Assembly: GCA_002343545.1 (NCBI GenBank)
Contig: DDRA01000163.1
Coordinates: 18,171-29,383, forward strand
Reading direction: 5' to 3'
From: Bacteriovoracaceae bacterium UBA2428
GTDB taxonomy: Bacteria > Bdellovibrionota > UBA2428
DNA: 11,213 nucleotides
Part shown: positions 7,468-11,213 of the stretch, one piece after another
How the letters are laid out: the number at the start of each line of letters is the position of its first letter
Position numbering within the stretch: the stretch's first letter is position 1
Notes under the pieces: model-generated
The model's input: the letters and a program-made list of their open reading frames with translations, nothing else
What the model was told of the DNA's origin: nothing
Database searches by the model: none
Made by a program: the position numbers and the translations under genes

Positions 7468-10398
7468 TTACTTGACCGTGATCGCGCGGACCACCTGGGT
7501 CACGCCGCCATCGTTGTCGGTCACCGTCAGACGGGCGTTGTAGGTTCCCGCGGCCGAGAACGTGCAGCTCGCCGTTTGAACGTTGTTCGCCTCGGGGCAA
7601 ACGGTCGCCGTCAGCGCGCGGTTGAAGAACTCCCACTTGGCCGAGACGATCGTGCCGTCGGCGTCTTTCACCGCGACGTCGTAGGCCTTGCCCGCGCCGA
7701 CCGTGACGGAGCAGTTCCGTCCCGTGCAGACGTGGGTCAGGGCGAGCAGCGTGGGTTTCTTGTTGGCGACCGCGGTCGTGTGCCAGACCTGCGTCACGCC
7801 GCCGTAGTTGTCCGTCGCGGTGAGGCGCGCGTAGAAGGTACCGTCCGCCGGGAAGGCGCAGGTCGCCGTCTGCGAGTTATCGACGTCCGCGCAGACCTTG
7901 ACGGTCTTCGCGGCGTTGAAAAACTCCCACTTCGTCGAAGCGATCGTGCCGTCGGGGTCCTTCACGGCCACGTCGAAGGCCTTGCCCGCCCCGACCACGA
8001 AATTACAGGCGCGGCTCACGCAGCTCTTCGTGACGGCCAGGAGCGCGGGCTTCTTGTTCGCGATCGCCGTCGTATGGAGCACGACGGTCTCGACGCCGTA
8101 GCGGTCCTTCGCGGTGAAACGAGCGTAGAAGGTCCCGTCGTCCGGGAAGACGCACGAAGCCGTCTGCGAGCCTTCGACGGCCGGGCAGACTTCGTTCGTC
8201 TTGGTCTTGTCGAGGAACTCCCACTTCGTGGACGCGATGCCGTCCGTATCCTTCACGGCGACGTCGAAGGCCTTGCCGGCCCCCACGACGAAGTTACAGG
8301 CGCGGCTCACGCAGCTCTTCGTGACGGCCGCCACGACCGGTTTGGGGTTCGTGACCGTGACCGCTTTCCAGACGTCCGTGTAGAGCCCCAGGTTGTCTCC
8401 CGCGCGCAGGCGAACTTGGTAGGCGCCCGGAGCGGGGAACACGCACGTCGCTTCGCGGGTGTTCAATACCGTCGGGCACTCGGCCACCAAGGTTTTCTTA
8501 TCCGAGCGGAAGAACTGCCAGCCGTAGCTCGAGATCGTTCCGTCGGTGTCGTAGATCGTTTGCTCGAGCGGCTTCACGCCGCCTTGCTTGAAGCTGCAAG
8601 CCTGCGTCACGCACGTGTTCGTGATCGTCGCCGTGACGACGGGCTTCACGTTCTTCGTGGCGTAGACGTAGTTCACCGTCGCGGTCAGGCCTTTGTTGTC
8701 GGTCGCGCGGGCGGTCATCGTAAAGAGACCCGCGATGTAGCGCTTGGCCGTGCCGTTCATCTTGTAGTACTGGTGCGGGCGGGTGAACATGTAGCTCCCC
8801 AAAGCCCGGGTTCCGGGGAGTTGCGCGGCCGTGTAGTTCTCGATCGAACCCACGAGATCCGTGCCCCCGCCCCAGTCGATCGAGAAGGTGCTGAGCGCGC
8901 CGTCGTCGACCGTCCAGAAGCCCGGCGTGAAACCGTAAGCTTTGCCCTGGGTCGCGTTCACCGCCGTCGCATTGTACATGTAGAGGCGCGGGGGCTGCTC
9001 TTCGCCAGTCACCGTGATGTTGACGATCTTCACCGTCGTGCCGCCCGAGTTCGTCGCCTTCAGCTTGATCGGGTACACGCCGGGCGCCGCGTAGCGGTGG
9101 CGGAAACCGGCCGACGTGTACGAGTAGTTCGGGATTGGCAGCGACTCGCCGTCGCCCCACTCGATCAGCATCGAGGTGGCGTTCGTCGCCACGGGGTAGA
9201 TGACGGCGTCGCTCGTCGTGGAAATCGGGGTGGTCTTCAGCGAGAAGTCCGGGTTCGGCGGCGTGGCCGTGACCGTCATGTAGAAACTGTCGTAGTCGTA
9301 GAGTCCCGTTTCGTCCTGCACGCGCAGAACGACGAGGTAGGTGCCGGGGCTCGAGTAGCGCTTCGAGGGATACTTCGAAGTCGAGGTCGTGCCGTCCCCG
9401 AAGGTCCAGTAGTAGCTCATGTTGTAGCTGCTGCCGTCGGGATCGTAGGAGCTGCCGGCGTCAAAGTACACCGTATCGCCCGTGCGCGGGGCGTAGCTGC
9501 TCGCGAGGCCCAAAGCCACCGGGGGGCGCCCCGGAAGCGACTCGCTGTAGTTGTAGAAGCCTCGGATGCTGAAACCGTCGTAGATGTTCCCCGAGGTCGA
9601 GCCGTCCGTCACGACCCAGATGTCGACGTAGTTGCCGTAGCAGTTCGTGCTCGTGAACGAAGTCGAGTCGCCGCTGTAGTACGCGCAGAGGCCGTACTTA
9701 TCGTAGATTTCGACGAAGTCGTAGTTGGGCTCGAGGTCGATCCAGCTAAAGTCCACCGCGATCTGGGTCGTCCCGATCGGGGCGTAGTAGGTGTACCAGA
9801 GCTGCTCCATATTGTTCCGGTAGTCGATGTAATCGAAATCGACGTAGTGTTCGTCGTAGCTCCAGCTCGAAGCCGCGAAGGACGAAGCCATCGGGCTCGG
9901 CGGCGGCGGGCTCGCCTTGGACGCGGGGGCCGCGTTGGAACGGAGGTCGCGGCTGAAGCCCATGGCGGTCGCGCCGGCTTTCGATTTTTGCACGGCTTGG
10001 CGCTGCGACGGGGTCATGCGCGCGTAGGCACCGGCCCCCAAACGGTTGACCGACTTCATTTCGACTTTGTTCTGCGGCAGCGCGGGCGTACCGACCATGC
10101 CGCGCCGGAAATGGCGCAGGAAGGAGCGCTGACGCAGTTTCTCCGCGAGGTCGGCCGGAGCCTCCTTCGGGCTGAAATCCTCGGGGAGGCTCGACTCGCT
10201 CGCGACCGACGACGAAGTCGAATACTTCGCGGACGACTTGGCGAAGGAGTAGGTCCTCGGCGTCTCCGAGCGGGCGTGCTTGTAGAGGTCCGCCTGCGCG
10301 GCGATCTCGGGCCGTCTCGTCTCGTTGTTCTGGGCCGCGCCCGGCAACGCGACCAAGGTCGCGAGCAGCATGAAGCCCCATCGTCGGTTCAAGTTCAT
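7468..10398 (-). CDS. Large exported protein: CUB-like domain, PKD-type domains and four tandem four-Cys repeats
   Basis: The start at 10398 (976 residues) is preferred over the ATG at 10419 because GGGGAGG sits just before it and a signal peptide follows directly (MNLNRRWG, hydrophobic core, cleavage near residue 22). Residues 24-180 are Ser/Ala/Lys-rich and probably disordered, ending in a PPPPSP linker. Residues about 184-283 resemble a CUB domain, with LEPNYDFVEIYD, VVTDGS and GFSIRGFY and a Cys237/Cys253 pair. Residues 291-378 are a PKD domain (YYWTFGDGTTS, then SSPGTYLVVLRVQD). Residues 381-465 are a second (IEWGDGE, APGVYPIKLKATN). Residues 469-583 are a longer, divergent one. Residues 584-976 are four related repeats of about 97-101 residues, each with four cysteines. 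There is no catalytic motif and no visible C-terminal sorting or anchor domain. PKD and CUB domains are beta-sandwich binding modules of surface and secreted proteins; adhesion or polymer binding is an inference. The gene is monocistronic, with its own terminator. Confidence 0.9.
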   Translation of the reverse strand: MNLNRRWGFMLLATLVALPGAAQNNETRRPEIAAQADLYKHARSETPRTYSFAKSSAKYSTSSSVASESSLPEDFSPKEAPADLAEKLRQRSFLRHFRRGMVGTPALPQNKVEMKSVNRLGAGAYARMTPSQRQAVQKSKAGATAMGFSRDLRSNAAPASKASPPPPSPMASSFAASSWSYDEHYVDFDYIDYRNNMEQLWYTYYAPIGTTQIAVDFSWIDLEPNYDFVEIYDKYGLCAYYSGDSTSFTSTNCYGNYVDIWVVTDGSTSGNIYDGFSIRGFYNYSESLPGRPPVALGLASSYAPRTGDTVYFDAGSSYDPDGSSYNMSYYWTFGDGTTSTSKYPSKRYSSPGTYLVVLRVQDETGLYDYDSFYMTVTATPPNPDFSLKTTPISTTSDAVIYPVATNATSMLIEWGDGESLPIPNYSYTSAGFRHRYAAPGVYPIKLKATNSGGTTVKIVNITVTGEEQPPRLYMYNATAVNATQGKAYGFTPGFWTVDDGALSTFSIDWGGGTDLVGSIENYTAAQLPGTRALGSYMFTRPHQYYKMNGTAKRYIAGLFTMTARATDNKGLTATVNYVYATKNVKPVVTATITNTCVTQACSFKQGGVKPLEQTIYDTDGTISSYGWQFFRSDKKTLVAECPTVLNTREATCVFPAPGAYQVRLRAGDNLGLYTDVWKAVTVTNPKPVVAAVTKSCVSRACNFVVGAGKAFDVAVKDTDGIASTKWEFLDKTKTNEVCPAVEGSQTASCVFPDDGTFYARFTAKDRYGVETVVLHTTAIANKKPALLAVTKSCVSRACNFVVGAGKAFDVAVKDPDGTIASTKWEFFNAAKTVKVCADVDNSQTATCAFPADGTFYARLTATDNYGGVTQVWHTTAVANKKPTLLALTHVCTGRNCSVTVGAGKAYDVAVKDADGTIVSAKWEFFNRALTATVCPEANNVQTASCTFSAAGTYNARLTVTDNDGGVTQVVRAITVK
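7471..8649 (-). repeat. Four tandem PKD-like repeats with conserved cysteines inside the exoprotein gene
   Basis: In gene order the units occupy 8649-8347, 8346-8056, 8055-7762 and 7761-7471 (303, 291, 294 and 291 bases). Each begins KPxxxA, has C-x4-C near its start, a DTDG/DPDG/DADG turn, a (K/Q)WEF- or WQFF-type strand, a second cysteine pair spaced 10 residues, then a GTFYARLTATD-like strand. Cysteines fall at residues 596/601/641/652, 696/701/738/749, 793/798/836/847 and 891/896/934/945. The last strand and the D-x-DG turn are PKD-like; the fixed four-cysteine pattern is not standard for PKD domains. Units two and three are the most similar. Confidence 0.85.
8003..8329 (-). repeat. Near-exact 36-base direct repeat between repeat units two and three
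   Basis: Positions 8003-8038 and 8294-8329 are identical over 36 bases, 291 bases apart, exactly one repeat unit. They encode the same stretch around TKSCVSRACN. Surrounding bases differ at scattered, mostly silent positions. This points to a recent duplication or to gene conversion between units. Confidence 0.85.
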
Positions 10399-10483
10399 AG
10401 ACCTCCCCAAAATGTCCATTACGTCGGAAATCGCCGAAACGGATCGAAGCCGAGTTTACCCGGGCTCATCGGAAAGAACAGAC

Positions 10484-10500
10484 TCGGGCTGAAGGCCCGA
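10484..10500. repeat. Perfect hairpin between hemB and the CUB/PKD gene
   Basis: TCGGGC (10484-10489), loop TGAAG, and GCCCGA (10495-10500) form a 6-base-pair GC-rich stem. On the minus strand it is followed by a pyrimidine-rich stretch (GTCTGTTCTTTCC) without a true U-run. It could be a weak terminator of hemB or a leader structure for the exoprotein gene, whose start is about 85 bases further on. Confidence 0.35.
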
Positions 10501-10535
10501 CCAAAGCTTCGTTCTGGAAAATCTGGAATAAGGAA

Positions 10536-10551
10536 ACGCGCCGGAACGCGT
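10536..10551 (-). terminator. Possible weak terminator downstream of hemB
   Basis: On the minus strand ACGCG, loop TTCCGG and CGCGT form a 5-base-pair stem followed by TTCCTTATT. It lies 48 bases after the hemB stop. The stem is short and the T-tract is broken, so the call is tentative. The rest of the 200-base gap 10399-10598 holds the ribosome site of the exoprotein gene and no promoter I can support. Confidence 0.28.
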
Positions 10552-10598
10552 CTCGCTCCAACCCGAGAAAACGGCCGCTTAGGACGAAACGAACGGCT

Positions 10599-11213
<615 letters not shown>

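Noticed and set aside
10399..10419. ATG at 10417-10419 as the start of the CUB/PKD gene
   Set aside because: It would place the GGGGAGG ribosome site inside the coding region and add seven residues before an otherwise well-formed signal peptide.

Overview
The window is GC-rich, densely coded DNA from a Gram-negative bacterium. It carries nine protein-coding loci and no RNA genes, IS elements, CRISPR arrays or phage genes. The mix is an HrpB helicase, a SIMPL-domain exported protein, a bacterial deoxyhypusine-synthase-like enzyme, an exported M14 carboxypeptidase, an Asp-type HemB and a large CUB/PKD exoprotein. That would suit a Bdellovibrionota or other 'deltaproteobacterial' lineage. This placement is an inference from gene content and has not been tested by phylogeny.

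Layout, left to right. (1) 1-131, minus: the N-terminal end of a hotdog acyl-CoA thioesterase, running off the left edge. (2) 235-1191, plus: an AEC-family (auxin efflux carrier) permease broken by an in-frame TAA at 727-729. Both halves lie in one frame and together make a full-length family member. (3) 1242-1946, plus: a periplasmic SIMPL (DUF541) protein. (4) 1948-4518, minus: HrpB helicase, convergent with SIMPL with one base between the stop codons. (5) 4622-5602, plus: a deoxyhypusine synthase family protein, divergent from hrpB. (6) 5675-6703, plus: an exported M14 zinc carboxypeptidase. Its start region is covered by an interrupted inverted repeat. (7) 6843-7400, plus: a small membrane-anchored or exported Ala/Glu-rich protein of unknown function. 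(8) 7468-10398, minus: a 976-residue exported protein with a CUB-like domain, PKD-type domains and four tandem four-cysteine repeats. It ends in a strong UUCG-loop terminator. (9) 10599-11213, minus: the C-terminal two thirds or so of HemB, running off the right edge.

Most of these genes look like independent housekeeping or envelope functions; they do not form one pathway. Genes 5 and 6 (72 bases apart) are the only plausible co-transcribed pair apart from the broken AEC/SIMPL pair (50 bases apart). No defence, mobile or otherwise clearly new multi-gene system is visible. The points most worth a second look are the four-cysteine repeats of the exoprotein with their near-identical DNA, the nonsense-interrupted AEC permease, the bacterial DHS-like enzyme with an altered active-site loop, the hairpin over the carboxypeptidase start, and the unidentified 185-residue protein.
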